In this document: piece by piece, positions 32,058 through 39,249 of the stretch
Layout of the letters: each line of letters starts with the position of its first letter
Numbering within the stretch: the stretch's first letter is position 1
Assembly: GCA_964580235.1 (NCBI GenBank)
Contig: CAZOJY010000022.1
Location: 1-39,249 of the forward strand
Length of the DNA: 39,249 bases
DNA from: G020348385 sp964580235
Lineage (GTDB): Bacteria > Acidobacteriota > Aminicenantia > Aminicenantales > Aminicenantaceae
Reading direction: 5' to 3'
Program-made: the position numbers and the translations under genes
The notes under the pieces: model-generated
Told to the model about the DNA's origin: nothing
What the model saw: only the letters and a program-made list of their open reading frames with translations
Databases searched by the model: none

Positions 32058-32684
32058 ATGATGCCAAAATACAATCGATTGCCTCCAAAGAATGCAGTGT
32101 CCTCTATAATTCTTGCGGGAGGAAAAAATTCGAGATTTGGAAAAGAAAAAGCATTTCTCCGAATCGGCAAAGCGACAATTATCGAACGGCAGGTTCATGC
32201 TTTGAGCAAAATTCTCGATGAGATCATCATTGTTACCAATGAACGGTTCCTATACAAAAACTTAGATGCAAAAGTTGTTTCAGATATCATTCCCGATGCA
32301 GGCCCGTTGGGAGGATTGTATTCGGGTCTGGCTGTCTCTTCTAATATTCATTGTTTTTTAATCGGTTGTGACATGCCTTTTGTGAACCTTAAATTGATCG
32401 GGCACATGATCGATAGAATTGGTGAAAAAGATATCATTATCCCATTCTCGAGCAGGGGAAAAGAATCATTGTATGCCATCTATTCCATCAATTGCCTCGA
32501 GACCATAAAACATCAGATTGAAACGGGACATCTCAGACTTGCGGATATATTGAAATTCCACAAAGTCGAATATATCTCCAGCGACGACATTATAAAGTTC
32601 GATCCTAAAGAATATTCATTTTTTAATGTGAACCGCCCCCGTGATTATGAAGAGGCGTTACAAATATGGGCGAAATGGACATAA
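32058..32684 (+). CDS. mobA: Molybdenum cofactor guanylyltransferase MobA
   Basis: The 208-residue protein has the nucleotidyltransferase signature 'ILAGGKNSRFGKEKAFL' (residues 18-34), 'DAGPLGGLYSGL', 'IGCDMPFV' and the C-terminal 'FFNVNRPRDYEEA', all diagnostic of MobA. It joins GMP from GTP to molybdopterin, giving the bis-MGD cofactor used by DMSO-reductase-family enzymes such as those at 9788 and 26958. It starts the cofactor gene set, 121 bases after the ferredoxin-like gene; two adjacent ATGs (32058, 32061) are possible. It overlaps moaA. Confidence 0.95.
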   Translation: MMPKYNRLPPKNAVSSIILAGGKNSRFGKEKAFLRIGKATIIERQVHALSKILDEIIIVTNERFLYKNLDAKVVSDIIPDAGPLGGLYSGLAVSSNIHCFLIGCDMPFVNLKLIGHMIDRIGEKDIIIPFSSRGKESLYAIYSINCLETIKHQIETGHLRLADILKFHKVEYISSDDIIKFDPKEYSFFNVNRPRDYEEALQIWAKWT

Positions 32685-33682
32685 TAAGACAAAAAAAAAG
32701 GAGACTTTGTGACGGCCACGGCCGGCTCATAGATTATATGCGTTTATCGGTAACCGACAGATGCAATCTCACATGCAAATATTGCCACCCCCCACGTCAA
32801 ATCGAATATTTGGAACGCTCAAAAATTTGCTCTTTCAAAGAGCTGCTGCAGGTTGCAGAGGTGGCTTCCAAACTCGGCGTTCAAAAAATCAGGCTCACAG
32901 GAGGGGAATTATTCCTGAGAAAAGAAATAGTCCAGTTTGTGGATTCCCTTTGCAGGATAAATCGTCTTGGTGAGGTTGTTTTAACCACCAACGGGACCCT
33001 CCTTGTCCCGCATTTGAAACGGCTGAAACGGATCGGCATCAAAAGAATCAACGTAAGCTTGGACACACTCTCTAAAGATTTGTATTATAACCTCACAGGA
33101 AAAGATAAGTTCCGTACCGTCCTGGAGGGAATACACCGGGCCAAAGAGGAAGATTTTAAGGTTAAAATCAATATGGTCGTGTTAAAAGGGATTAACGAAA
33201 CCGAAATCATACGATTTATCCAATATTTTTCGAAACTGTCAGTAGAGGTGAGATTCATCGAATTCATGCCGCTCTGCGGTGATAAATGGCGAGAAGATTA
33301 CTTTTTTTCCTTTGATAAAATCATTGAAATGATTACAAGCCGCTATAATCTGATTCCCCGCCCATCGTCAGGAGTGGCTCAAGAGTTTAGTTTTTCCGGC
33401 GAAAATGGAATCTGGGGAGTGATAGGAATCATTGCGCCGATGACCCGCTCTTTTTGTGCGGCTTGTTCAAGGCTCAGGCTCTCTGCGAATGGTGATCTCT
33501 GGCCGTGCCTGTTTTCAACGGAAAAAGTCAGCCTGCTGCCTATTCTCAGAGGGAGTTTTACCGCCGAAGAGAGAGAAAATAAACTCATCGAAGCCTTTCA
33601 CAACGCTGTCCAGTTGAAGCCGCCAAATTGGCCCGTGGGTCACTCTGCCAGAAATGTTTTTATACGTTCTATCGGAGGTTGA
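32666..33682 (+). CDS. moaA: GTP 3',8-cyclase MoaA (radical SAM)
   Basis: A 338-residue radical SAM protein with 'CNLTCKYC' (Cys33, 37, 40) for the SAM cluster and Cys264, Cys267 and Cys281 ('FCAACSRLRL...WPC') for the substrate-binding second cluster. The C terminus ends in 'SIGG', the Gly-Gly tail needed for activity. It converts GTP to 3',8-cyclo-GTP, the first step of molybdopterin synthesis, with MoaC encoded next. 'RLTGGELFLRK' replaces the usual '...GGEPLLR'. ATG 32666 has GAGG ten bases upstream and overlaps mobA by 19 bases; ATG 32675 is an alternative. Confidence 0.96.
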   Translation: MGEMDIIRQKKRRLCDGHGRLIDYMRLSVTDRCNLTCKYCHPPRQIEYLERSKICSFKELLQVAEVASKLGVQKIRLTGGELFLRKEIVQFVDSLCRINRLGEVVLTTNGTLLVPHLKRLKRIGIKRINVSLDTLSKDLYYNLTGKDKFRTVLEGIHRAKEEDFKVKINMVVLKGINETEIIRFIQYFSKLSVEVRFIEFMPLCGDKWREDYFFSFDKIIEMITSRYNLIPRPSSGVAQEFSFSGENGIWGVIGIIAPMTRSFCAACSRLRLSANGDLWPCLFSTEKVSLLPILRGSFTAEERENKLIEAFHNAVQLKPPNWPVGHSARNVFIRSIGG

Positions 33683-33684
33683 GG

Positions 33685-34611
33685 ATGATCGATGTCAGCG
33701 ACAAAATAAAAACTCTGAGAGTGGCAAGGGCAGAGGCTCGTGTCAGGATGACAGAGAAAACGGTTAAGGCTGTCAAAAAAGGGATCGTTCCCAAAGGAAA
33801 CGTTTTGGAAATTGCCCGGGCGGCTTCTGTAATGGCGGCAAAAAAAACTGCGGCATTGATTCCTTTTTGTCATCCCCTTCCGATTGATTATGTGAATGTG
33901 GATTACATTTTAGAGAAGGCAGAGATTATCATCACGTCCGAAGTGAGATGCATCGCAAAAACCGGTGTTGAAATGGAGGCATTAACCGCGGTTTCCGTAG
34001 CTGCCCTGACCGTGTATGACATGTTAAAACCGCTTGACCGGGAGATCGTAATCGAAAAGATTGCCCTTTTGGAGAAACATGGGGGCAAAAGTGATTTTAT
34101 CACTAAGTTTCCAAAACCCGTTACCTCTGCCGTATTGGTAATCAGCGACTCGACATATCAGGGGAAAAGACAGGACAAGAGCGGCTTGATCATCCGAAAC
34201 AAACTGGAAAAATACTCTGTCGATGTCAAAGAGTATAAGGTTCTTCCTGATGATAAAAACGCCATCATTCGGGAGCTATTGAGGCTGTCCGGTGAAGAGC
34301 GCGTGGATATCATCTTCACGACGGGAGGAACAGGTTTAGGTCCTAAGGATTTAACTCCTGAGGCAACCCGTGAGGTGCTTGACCGGAATGCACCAGGAAT
34401 TGTAGAGGCCATGCGGAATTATGGTCAGCAGAGAACTCCCTATTCCATGCTGTCGAGAAACATTGCAGGTGTCAGAGAGAATTCTTTGATCGTCAATCTG
34501 CCTGGGAGTTCGAAGGGCGCAAAAGAGTCCATGGACAGTTTGCTCCCTGCGGTTTTTCATGCCTTGAAAATGATCCGCGGAGGAGGACACGAATCAAAAA
34601 GAAAAAAGTAA
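33685..34611 (+). CDS. moaC: MoaC-MogA/MoaB fusion protein
   Basis: The 308-residue protein joins two cofactor enzymes. Residues 1-150 are MoaC, cyclic pyranopterin monophosphate synthase ('IPFCHPLPI', 'KTGVEMEALTAVSVAAL'). Residues from about 155 on are a MogA/MoaB-type molybdopterin adenylyltransferase ('TTGGTGLGPKDLTPEAT', 'LPGSSKGAKESM'). ATG 33685, six bases after GGAGG, is preferred to upstream starts inside moaA. Together with moaA it makes precursor Z and prepares molybdopterin for metal insertion by MoeA. moaD and moaE are not in the window. Such MoaC-MoaB fusions are known in other bacteria. Confidence 0.94.
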   Translation: MIDVSDKIKTLRVARAEARVRMTEKTVKAVKKGIVPKGNVLEIARAASVMAAKKTAALIPFCHPLPIDYVNVDYILEKAEIIITSEVRCIAKTGVEMEALTAVSVAALTVYDMLKPLDREIVIEKIALLEKHGGKSDFITKFPKPVTSAVLVISDSTYQGKRQDKSGLIIRNKLEKYSVDVKEYKVLPDDKNAIIRELLRLSGEERVDIIFTTGGTGLGPKDLTPEATREVLDRNAPGIVEAMRNYGQQRTPYSMLSRNIAGVRENSLIVNLPGSSKGAKESMDSLLPAVFHALKMIRGGGHESKRKK

Positions 34612-34615
34612 AGAA

Positions 34616-35368
34616 ATGAATGGAACACTCTGGATTTTAATGCCCTTGCTCTTTCTGATTTCTCTGATCTATTCTTCAGTCGGGCTGGGCGGCGGGAGCT
34701 CGTATGTGGCCATTTTTTCTCTTTTTGGGCTTCCCCTAGTCAGCATTCCTCCCATGGCTCTCTTTCTCAATATTATCGTTGCATCAGTTGCACTGTTTAA
34801 GTTCAAGAAACAAGGATATGTTAAGTTCAATCTGGTGATGCCCCTCATCATCGGTTCAATCCCCGCTGCATATTTTGGAGCACGATGGCAGCTTGATGAG
34901 AAAATTCTTTCTATCATTTTTGCTGCAGTGCTTTTTGTTATTTCCTTAGTCCTTTTATTCAAACCGGAAGAAATCAAAAAAAGATTTAAGTTTACCACAC
35001 ATTCTTGTTGGCTCCTTTCGTTCGCCATGGGAAGCGTGCTTGGATATCTGGCCGGGGTCATGGGGATCGGCGGGGGGATCTTTCTTGGCCCGGTGCTCCT
35101 TTTAATCGGGTTCTCCTCTCCAAGGCAAACGGCTGGGATATGCAGTGCATTTGTTCTCGTGAATTCATCCGTGGGGCTTTTTTCGCATTTCCTGAAGGGC
35201 AACGTTGAATTTTCTTCGCTTATCATCCTGGGAGTGGTAGTTTTTGTGGGGGGGGGTATCGGAGCCCACCTTGGATCCAGGAAAATATCTCCTCTTGTCT
35301 TACAAAAAATTATCGCTTTGCTTTTATTCACTGTATCGATGAAGCTTGGCGTGGAGATGTTCATATGA
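34616..35368 (+). CDS. TSUP-family (TauE/SafE) membrane transporter
   Basis: This 250-residue protein has about eight membrane helices and the two repeated TSUP signatures, 'SSVGLGGGSSYVA' near the N terminus and 'GVMGIGGGIFLGPVLL' in the middle. The family exports or imports sulfite, sulfonates, thiosulfate and related oxyanions. Its gene sits inside a molybdenum cofactor operon, four bases after the moaC-mog stop and overlapping moeA (ATGA). The substrate is unknown. Co-transcription with cofactor genes suggests either an anion connected with the molybdoenzyme or sulfur supply for molybdopterin. Confidence 0.9.
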   Translation: MNGTLWILMPLLFLISLIYSSVGLGGGSSYVAIFSLFGLPLVSIPPMALFLNIIVASVALFKFKKQGYVKFNLVMPLIIGSIPAAYFGARWQLDEKILSIIFAAVLFVISLVLLFKPEEIKKRFKFTTHSCWLLSFAMGSVLGYLAGVMGIGGGIFLGPVLLLIGFSSPRQTAGICSAFVLVNSSVGLFSHFLKGNVEFSSLIILGVVVFVGGGIGAHLGSRKISPLVLQKIIALLLFTVSMKLGVEMFI

Positions 35369-36567
35369 TAACTTTTCAGGAAGCACAGAAGCTTGTGTTA
35401 AATAATGCTTCCATTCTGCCTGCTGAGGAGGAAAACGTACATCACATTTTCCGCCAGATTTTAGCCGAAGATGTTGAAGCCGAAGCGCCCCTTCCCTCTT
35501 TTTCCAATTCTGCAATGGATGGCTTTGCTGTCTGCTCGAAAGACACAGGAACTGAAGGAAGGATTTTGAAGGTCGTTGCCTGTGTCAAGGCCGGCGATTC
35601 CCCCTTTTTAAAAGTAAAGAAAGGCGAAGCTGTCAAAATTATGACAGGAGCCCCTCTTCCAGAAGGAACCGATGCCGTTATAATGAAGGAGCATACGGAA
35701 GAGAAAAAATCAGGTGTGGAGATAAAAAAATCCGTAAAAAAAGGAGAGAATATCAGATACCGGGGAGAGGAAATAAAAAAAGGGCAGACGGCGCTTAAAA
35801 AAGGGCACGTTCTGAATCCCGCGTCGTTAGGATTTTTGATTTCTTTGGGAAGAAAAAGTGTCAGAGTCTATAAAAAACCGAATGTTTCCATCCTAGTAAC
35901 AGGAAGTGAACTGATGGCTCCCGGCTCCAAGCTTGATTCTGGGCAGATTTGGGAATCCAATTCTGCATTGCTTGGAGCAACATTACATGAGGGGGGATTT
36001 AAATCCCGATTTCTGGGTATTGCCAGGGATAGGATGGAAGACCTGGAGGTCCTGTTGGAGAAGGGTCTGAATTCTTCTGATGTTCTGATTGTGAGTGGAG
36101 GCATTTCAGTCGGAGATTATGATTTGGTCCGGAATGTTCTTGAAAAATTAGAGGTTAAAAAGATTTTCTGGCGCGTGGCCGTCAAACCCGGAAAGCCCAC
36201 ATATTTTGGGGAAAAAGACGGTAAACTTGTGTTTGGACTTCCCGGGAATCCGGCTTCCGTGCTGGTGACCTTCTTGGAGTTTGTCCGTCCGGCTTTGTTA
36301 AAAATGATGGGCTATAAAGATGTTTTTCTAGAAGAAAGGGAGGCATATCTGGAGCATACTGTGCGGAAAAAACCGGAAAGAGCTCATTTTTTAAGAGGAT
36401 GTTTTCAGGAAAGAGACGGGATTATGTCTGTCCGGTCTGCGGGAAAACAGAATTCTCACATCCTTGAATCATTCTCAAGGGCAAATTGTCTGTTTTTGCT
36501 CGAAAAAGATAGGACTGTCTATGAGAGCGGGGAAAAGGTTAGGATTCAACTCCTTCCTTGGAATTGA
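35365..36567 (+). CDS. moeA: Molybdopterin molybdenumtransferase MoeA
   Basis: The 400-residue protein has the MoeA signatures 'PSFSNSAMDGFAV' (residues about 45-57), 'TGAPLPEGTDAVIM', 'VSGGISVGDYDLV' and 'FGLPGNPASVLVTF'. It inserts molybdate (or tungstate) into adenylylated molybdopterin made by the Mog domain of the neighbouring fusion protein. Length is normal. The start overlaps the TSUP gene by four bases. A single moeA is present here, so nothing indicates whether Mo or W is preferred. Confidence 0.96.
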   Translation: MITFQEAQKLVLNNASILPAEEENVHHIFRQILAEDVEAEAPLPSFSNSAMDGFAVCSKDTGTEGRILKVVACVKAGDSPFLKVKKGEAVKIMTGAPLPEGTDAVIMKEHTEEKKSGVEIKKSVKKGENIRYRGEEIKKGQTALKKGHVLNPASLGFLISLGRKSVRVYKKPNVSILVTGSELMAPGSKLDSGQIWESNSALLGATLHEGGFKSRFLGIARDRMEDLEVLLEKGLNSSDVLIVSGGISVGDYDLVRNVLEKLEVKKIFWRVAVKPGKPTYFGEKDGKLVFGLPGNPASVLVTFLEFVRPALLKMMGYKDVFLEEREAYLEHTVRKKPERAHFLRGCFQERDGIMSVRSAGKQNSHILESFSRANCLFLLEKDRTVYESGEKVRIQLLPWN

Positions 36568-37025
36568 TGAGCATGAAAGGATCTGTGTACTCTCTCTGTA
36601 TCAGTGATTTTAAAGGCACAAAGAAGCGTCCGGTCGATTCTGCCAGGCTGGTGCCGGATTGGGGAATTGAGGGAGATGCCCATGCTGCCCAATGGCACCG
36701 CCAGGTTAGTCTTCTTTCCATAACAGACTTCGATAGGATGAAAGAGATCATCCCTTATTTAAAGCCTGGAGATTTTGCCGAAAATATCATCATTCAAGGA
36801 TTTGACACATGTCATATTAAGGCCGGGGACAGGATCGTCATCAACGACGATGTCATTCTTGAAGTCACTCAGATTGGAAAAGAATGTCATGCAGGGTGTG
36901 AAATACAGAAGCTCACCGGGAGATGTATCATGCCAAAAAGAGGAATTTTCGCCCGGGTTAAAAAAGGCGGACAAATTAAAAGAGAAGATTCAGTGGTTTG
37001 GATTAAAGAAACCATGCTCCCGTAA
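36567..37025 (+). CDS. MOSC-domain protein
   Basis: The 152-residue protein has the MOSC fold pattern: 'GIEGDAHA', 'PGDFAENIIIQG', a conserved Cys in 'KECHAGCEI', and 'RGIFARV'. MOSC domains (molybdenum cofactor sulfurase C-terminal) bind sulfur or molybdopterin, and stand-alone members are frequent in cofactor operons. Its ATG at 36567 shares a base with the moeA stop (TGATG), so translation is coupled; ATG 36573 is also possible. It may deliver a sulfur ligand to the cofactor, or bind molybdopterin (inference). Confidence 0.88.
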   Translation: MSMKGSVYSLCISDFKGTKKRPVDSARLVPDWGIEGDAHAAQWHRQVSLLSITDFDRMKEIIPYLKPGDFAENIIIQGFDTCHIKAGDRIVINDDVILEVTQIGKECHAGCEIQKLTGRCIMPKRGIFARVKKGGQIKREDSVVWIKETMLP

Positions 37026-37121
37026 ATGTTTCAAGGTGGGGCCCGATCTCATTATTTATGCTGTTCCTGTTCATAATTTCTAACAAAAACAGAGTATGGA
37101 TTTTTCTTGATAGGATAATTA

Positions 37122-38027
37122 TCAATGACAGATTTCAGGCAGACAAAAAGAAATTTGATATTCCCTGGAACATTGAATGCAGCGGATATCAGCGTGCAAT
37201 TCAGTGCATTTAACACCATCTTTTGAGAAATATTCTGTGGTGAAGACACTGCCGCAACTGGAACAACTTTCAGGAAGGGCCATGATTATATTTAATGCCC
37301 TTTGGGGATTTTTCGGACAGGGCCACTCCGTGTGGGTGATGACAAACCGAAAAATTCCATGGTCGCGAAGCTCCTTTATAAGACCATAAAAGTGATGGAG
37401 AGTCTCCCTGCTTTTTGCTTCGGCCATTTGAGATCCCGCTTCCGTTTGCATGTTTTCTGGCAACAGGGATGCATATGTCAATTCTTTGCTCAACGATTGA
37501 ATCAGAGACCGGGTGAGATTTTGTCCTCTGAGGGCCGCTTTGATATGGTAATTCGCAATTCCTATGTGGCCCATTTTTGCTAAAAAATCTGCATCGTGGA
37601 TGATATTTGCGATAATATTTTTTTCTCTTTTTTCGCTGTACAATGATACAAGCCCGTCCCTTATCACCTTGATATTGGAGGAAGCCATTCCTTCCTCGGC
37701 AAGCATCTTATTTGCGATTTGAGCGGCTAATTCTTCCTCTGGGATTTCGTCCGCATGGTAGCTCCCTTCGGAAAATTTGCCTGCATCGTGAAATAGTGCG
37801 GCTATCACAGGATTTATCGGATCTATGCCTTCTTCAAGGCAAATTCCTCTGGCTATAGCCGCTACATATGCTGTATGTTCCCAGAGAAAGCTGTCTCTTT
37901 TATCATCTGATTCACCGGAATATCTTTTTTCACTCTCCTCGATTTGCTTTTTTATTCTGGCCAGGAGGTTGGGATAAAACGGCTCTATCAAAACTGCCAA
38001 ATTCGTAGGCGCAATTATTTCACACAA
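37122..38027 (-). CDS. HD-domain metal-dependent phosphohydrolase with C-terminal Cys-rich zinc region
   Basis: A 301-residue protein with HD-domain metal ligands His51 ('LWEHTAYVA'), His80-Asp81 ('LFHDAGKF') and a later 'IIHDADFL'. The C terminus has CSSCG and CIQC pairs about 30 residues apart, a likely zinc-binding treble clef or ribbon. HD proteins hydrolyse nucleotides or phosphodiesters; substrate unknown. No ATG suits the N terminus; a TTG at 38027-38025 with GGGA upstream is the likely start. It is on the strand opposite the cofactor genes, ending 97 bases from the MOSC stop. It follows the two Rrf2 genes on the same strand and may be under their control. Confidence 0.75.
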   Translation of the reverse strand: MCEIIAPTNLAVLIEPFYPNLLARIKKQIEESEKRYSGESDDKRDSFLWEHTAYVAAIARGICLEEGIDPINPVIAALFHDAGKFSEGSYHADEIPEEELAAQIANKMLAEEGMASSNIKVIRDGLVSLYSEKREKNIIANIIHDADFLAKMGHIGIANYHIKAALRGQNLTRSLIQSLSKELTYASLLPENMQTEAGSQMAEAKSRETLHHFYGLIKELRDHGIFRFVITHTEWPCPKNPQRALNIIMALPESCSSCGSVFTTEYFSKDGVKCTELHADIRCIQCSREYQISFCLPEICH

Positions 38028-38147
38028 TCCAGAATTCCCGCTAAATTATCACAATTCGACTCTGAAATGTCAAAATCTGATGGATGAGAGCGATTTGAAA
38101 TAAGCTGGTTGATACGTCTGCCGTTTATCTCCGGAGGCCTAATTTTT

Positions 38148-38591
38148 TTATTTGTTTTTCTTTTTGCGCTTCTTTTTCTCGGCAATCTCTATGAGGTCCT
38201 GGAGAGTTTTGCTTCCAAAGTAATTTTTCAGCAAGTTGCTGGCCTCTTTCCAGATCTCAAATGTAGCGCATTCTGTAATCCGGTCACAACTGTCGGGATC
38301 TTCCACACAATCGACAAGGGCGCACGATCCTTCTAAAACCTCGATGATTTCACACAGATTGATTTTAGACGGAGGCCTTGCCAGAGTATAGCCGCCGCCA
38401 GCTCCGCGCACACTTTTGACGAGTTTATTTATTTTGAGAGGGATGATAATTTGCTCCAGATAGCGAATGGACAGGTCCTCGTCTTCGGATATGTGCTTGA
38501 GCACGACGGCTTTTTTCCCTCCATTAAATTGAAGCGCGAGATTAAGCATCAAACGAGTTCCGTATCTTCCTTTGGTTGAAAGTTTAATCAT
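38148..38591 (-). CDS. Rrf2-family transcriptional regulator (copy 1)
   Basis: The 147-residue protein has the Rrf2 winged helix ('STKGRYGTRLMLNLA', 'ISIRYLEQII'-type helix and 'VRGAGGGYTLAR' wing) and three Cys arranged C-x6-C-x5-C at residues 95, 102 and 108, the place of the [2Fe-2S] or [4Fe-4S] ligands in IscR and NsrR. It probably senses Fe-S status, NO or redox state. A consensus promoter lies just upstream (38621-38650). It is about two thirds identical, by hand alignment, to the neighbouring copy. The ATG is preceded by AAGGAGT. Confidence 0.9.
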   Translation of the reverse strand: MIKLSTKGRYGTRLMLNLALQFNGGKKAVVLKHISEDEDLSIRYLEQIIIPLKINKLVKSVRGAGGGYTLARPPSKINLCEIIEVLEGSCALVDCVEDPDSCDRITECATFEIWKEASNLLKNYFGSKTLQDLIEIAEKKKRKKKNK

Positions 38592-38620
38592 CCATGACTC
38601 CTTTTCTATTTAACATATAA

Positions 38621-38650
38621 ATCTTATGCAAATTCTAGAAATATTGTCAA
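38621..38650 (-). promoter_or_regulatory. Promoter with internal palindrome before Rrf2 copy 1
   Basis: On the minus strand a perfect TTGACA (38650-38645) and TAAGAT (38626-38621) are 18 bases apart. The spacer contains the 8-base palindrome TTCTAGAA (38633-38640), a possible operator for autoregulation. Transcription would start about 23 bases before the ATG. Confidence 0.5.
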
Positions 38651-38715
38651 GCCAAGAAAGTTTATCATTTGCCGGAACAGACTGAGTTCTGATCTCGTGT
38701 GAATACAGGGTTCTG

Positions 38716-39156
38716 TTATTTTTGAACGGATGGTTTCTTTTTTTTGGATATATTCACGAGATCTTGCAGGGTAATGCTTTCGAAATAATCTTTCAGGAGA
38801 AAGCTGGCTTTTTTCCAGATTTCATAGGTTGCGCATTCTTTGGTTCTGTCGCAGTATTCTGGATCGTCCACACAATCGACGAGGCAGCTGGCTCCTTCCA
38901 GAGCTAATAGAATTTCACTCAATTTGATATCTGAGGGATGCCGGGCCAAGAGGTAGCCTCCTCCAGCTCCCCGGATGCTTTTCACGAGCCGGCTAATTTT
39001 GAGCGGAATAACGATCTGTTCGAGATAGCGAATCGAAATCTCTTCCTCATCAGAAATATTTTTGAGGATAACTGATTCTTTTCCGTTATAAAAATGGTGT
39101 GCAAGGTTTAACATCAATCGGGCCCCATACCTTCCTTTGGTCGAAAGTTTAATCAT
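38716..39156 (-). CDS. Rrf2-family transcriptional regulator (copy 2)
   Basis: This 146-residue paralog of the neighbouring regulator keeps the wing 'IRGAGGGYLLAR' and the C-x6-C-x5-C cluster motif ('DCVDDPEYCDRTKEC'). It differs mainly in the region just before the cluster and in the C-terminal lysine-rich tail. It has its own AAGGAGTC ribosome site and is separated from copy 1 by 124 bases, so each may have its own promoter. Same family range (IscR, NsrR, RsrR); signal unknown. Confidence 0.9.
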   Translation of the reverse strand: MIKLSTKGRYGARLMLNLAHHFYNGKESVILKNISDEEEISIRYLEQIVIPLKISRLVKSIRGAGGGYLLARHPSDIKLSEILLALEGASCLVDCVDDPEYCDRTKECATYEIWKKASFLLKDYFESITLQDLVNISKKKKPSVQK

Positions 39157-39180
39157 TGATGACTCCTTATTTAATAAGTT

Positions 39181-39228
39181 ATTAACCCGAATTTTTCATA
39201 AACATGATTTTTTTTACCGGGATTTAAT
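39181..39228. promoter_or_regulatory. Interrupted dyad upstream of Rrf2 copy 2
   Basis: ATTAACCCG (39181-39189) faces CGGGATTTAAT (39218-39228), giving paired CCCG/CGGG and ATTAA/TTAAT arms with a two-base bulge and a 28-base centre. It begins 25 bases before the ATG and could be an operator or a structured leader. The support is weak. Confidence 0.2.
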
Positions 39229-39249
39229 ACTATATGCATTGAAATCAGG

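Noticed and set aside
34669..35364. 231-codon open frame on the minus strand across the TSUP gene
   Set aside because: It lies opposite a well-supported membrane protein gene and its product shows no recognisable domain.
37107..37125. TTGATA/TATCAA hairpin as a terminator between the MOSC and HD genes
   Set aside because: No T-run follows the stem on either strand and it overlaps the last codons of the HD gene.
1..39249. Mobile elements, CRISPR arrays, tRNA or rRNA genes
   Set aside because: I found no transposase, integrase, regularly spaced repeats or recognisable RNA gene by eye; short tRNA-like folds cannot be fully excluded without a scan.

Overview
The window reads as the genome of a Gram-negative, mainly anaerobic bacterium that invests heavily in multiheme cytochrome respiration. 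The evidence is TAT and Sec signal peptides, an outer-membrane beta-barrel, a MtrA-type decaheme cytochrome and System II cytochrome c maturation genes. I count 62 c-type heme sites in eight cytochromes, plus one in a sensor kinase. There is no rRNA or marker gene, so the phylum is open. Deep-branching anaerobes of the Acidobacteriota/Aminicenantes, Desulfobacterota or Nitrospirota kind would fit, but this is a guess.

Layout. Positions 63-8901 (minus strand) hold an octaheme HAO-like cytochrome, ResB/CcsA maturation genes, and a bc-type quinol-oxidising module: an 18-heme cytochrome, a Rieske protein, a fused cytochrome b and a 9-heme cytochrome. An ArsR-family regulator ends this run. Positions 9237-15425 (plus) encode a second quinone-linked complex of the Qrc/alternative complex III type: pentaheme cytochrome, molybdopterin-family subunit, four-cluster Fe-S subunit, NrfD-type membrane subunit and a four-repeat tetraheme cytochrome. 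A pentaheme c554-like cytochrome follows at 15500-16648.

Positions 16635-23533 are regulatory. A minus-strand two-component pair has a c-heme motif in its sensor domain. A divergent plus-strand PhnD-like binding protein, kinase and NtrC-type regulator resemble the AioXSR design. The next operon, 23783-31936, starts behind a strong sigma-54 promoter (23640-23655). It encodes a decaheme MtrA/DmsE-like cytochrome, an outer-membrane barrel, a small triheme cytochrome, a TAT-exported molybdopterin oxidoreductase, a four-cluster Fe-S subunit, a TorD-like chaperone and a ferredoxin-like protein with a zinc ribbon. It has no NrfD/DmsC membrane anchor.

Positions 32058-37025 hold a molybdenum cofactor set: mobA, moaA, a moaC-mog fusion, a TSUP transporter, moeA and a MOSC protein. 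The window ends with a minus-strand HD-domain protein and two tandem Rrf2-family regulators.

Working model (inference): quinol is oxidised by the bc-type and/or Qrc/ACIII-type complexes. Electrons pass through periplasmic multiheme cytochromes to the decaheme-barrel conduit, cross the outer membrane, and reach a molybdoenzyme of the ArrA/TtrA/SrdA-like group at or outside the cell surface. The three-component sensor would switch on this operon through sigma-54 when its ligand, perhaps an oxyanion, is present. The nearby cofactor genes would supply the molybdopterin. The operon is visibly richer in G+C than its flanks, which suggests separate acquisition. The reverse, oxidative direction cannot be excluded from sequence.
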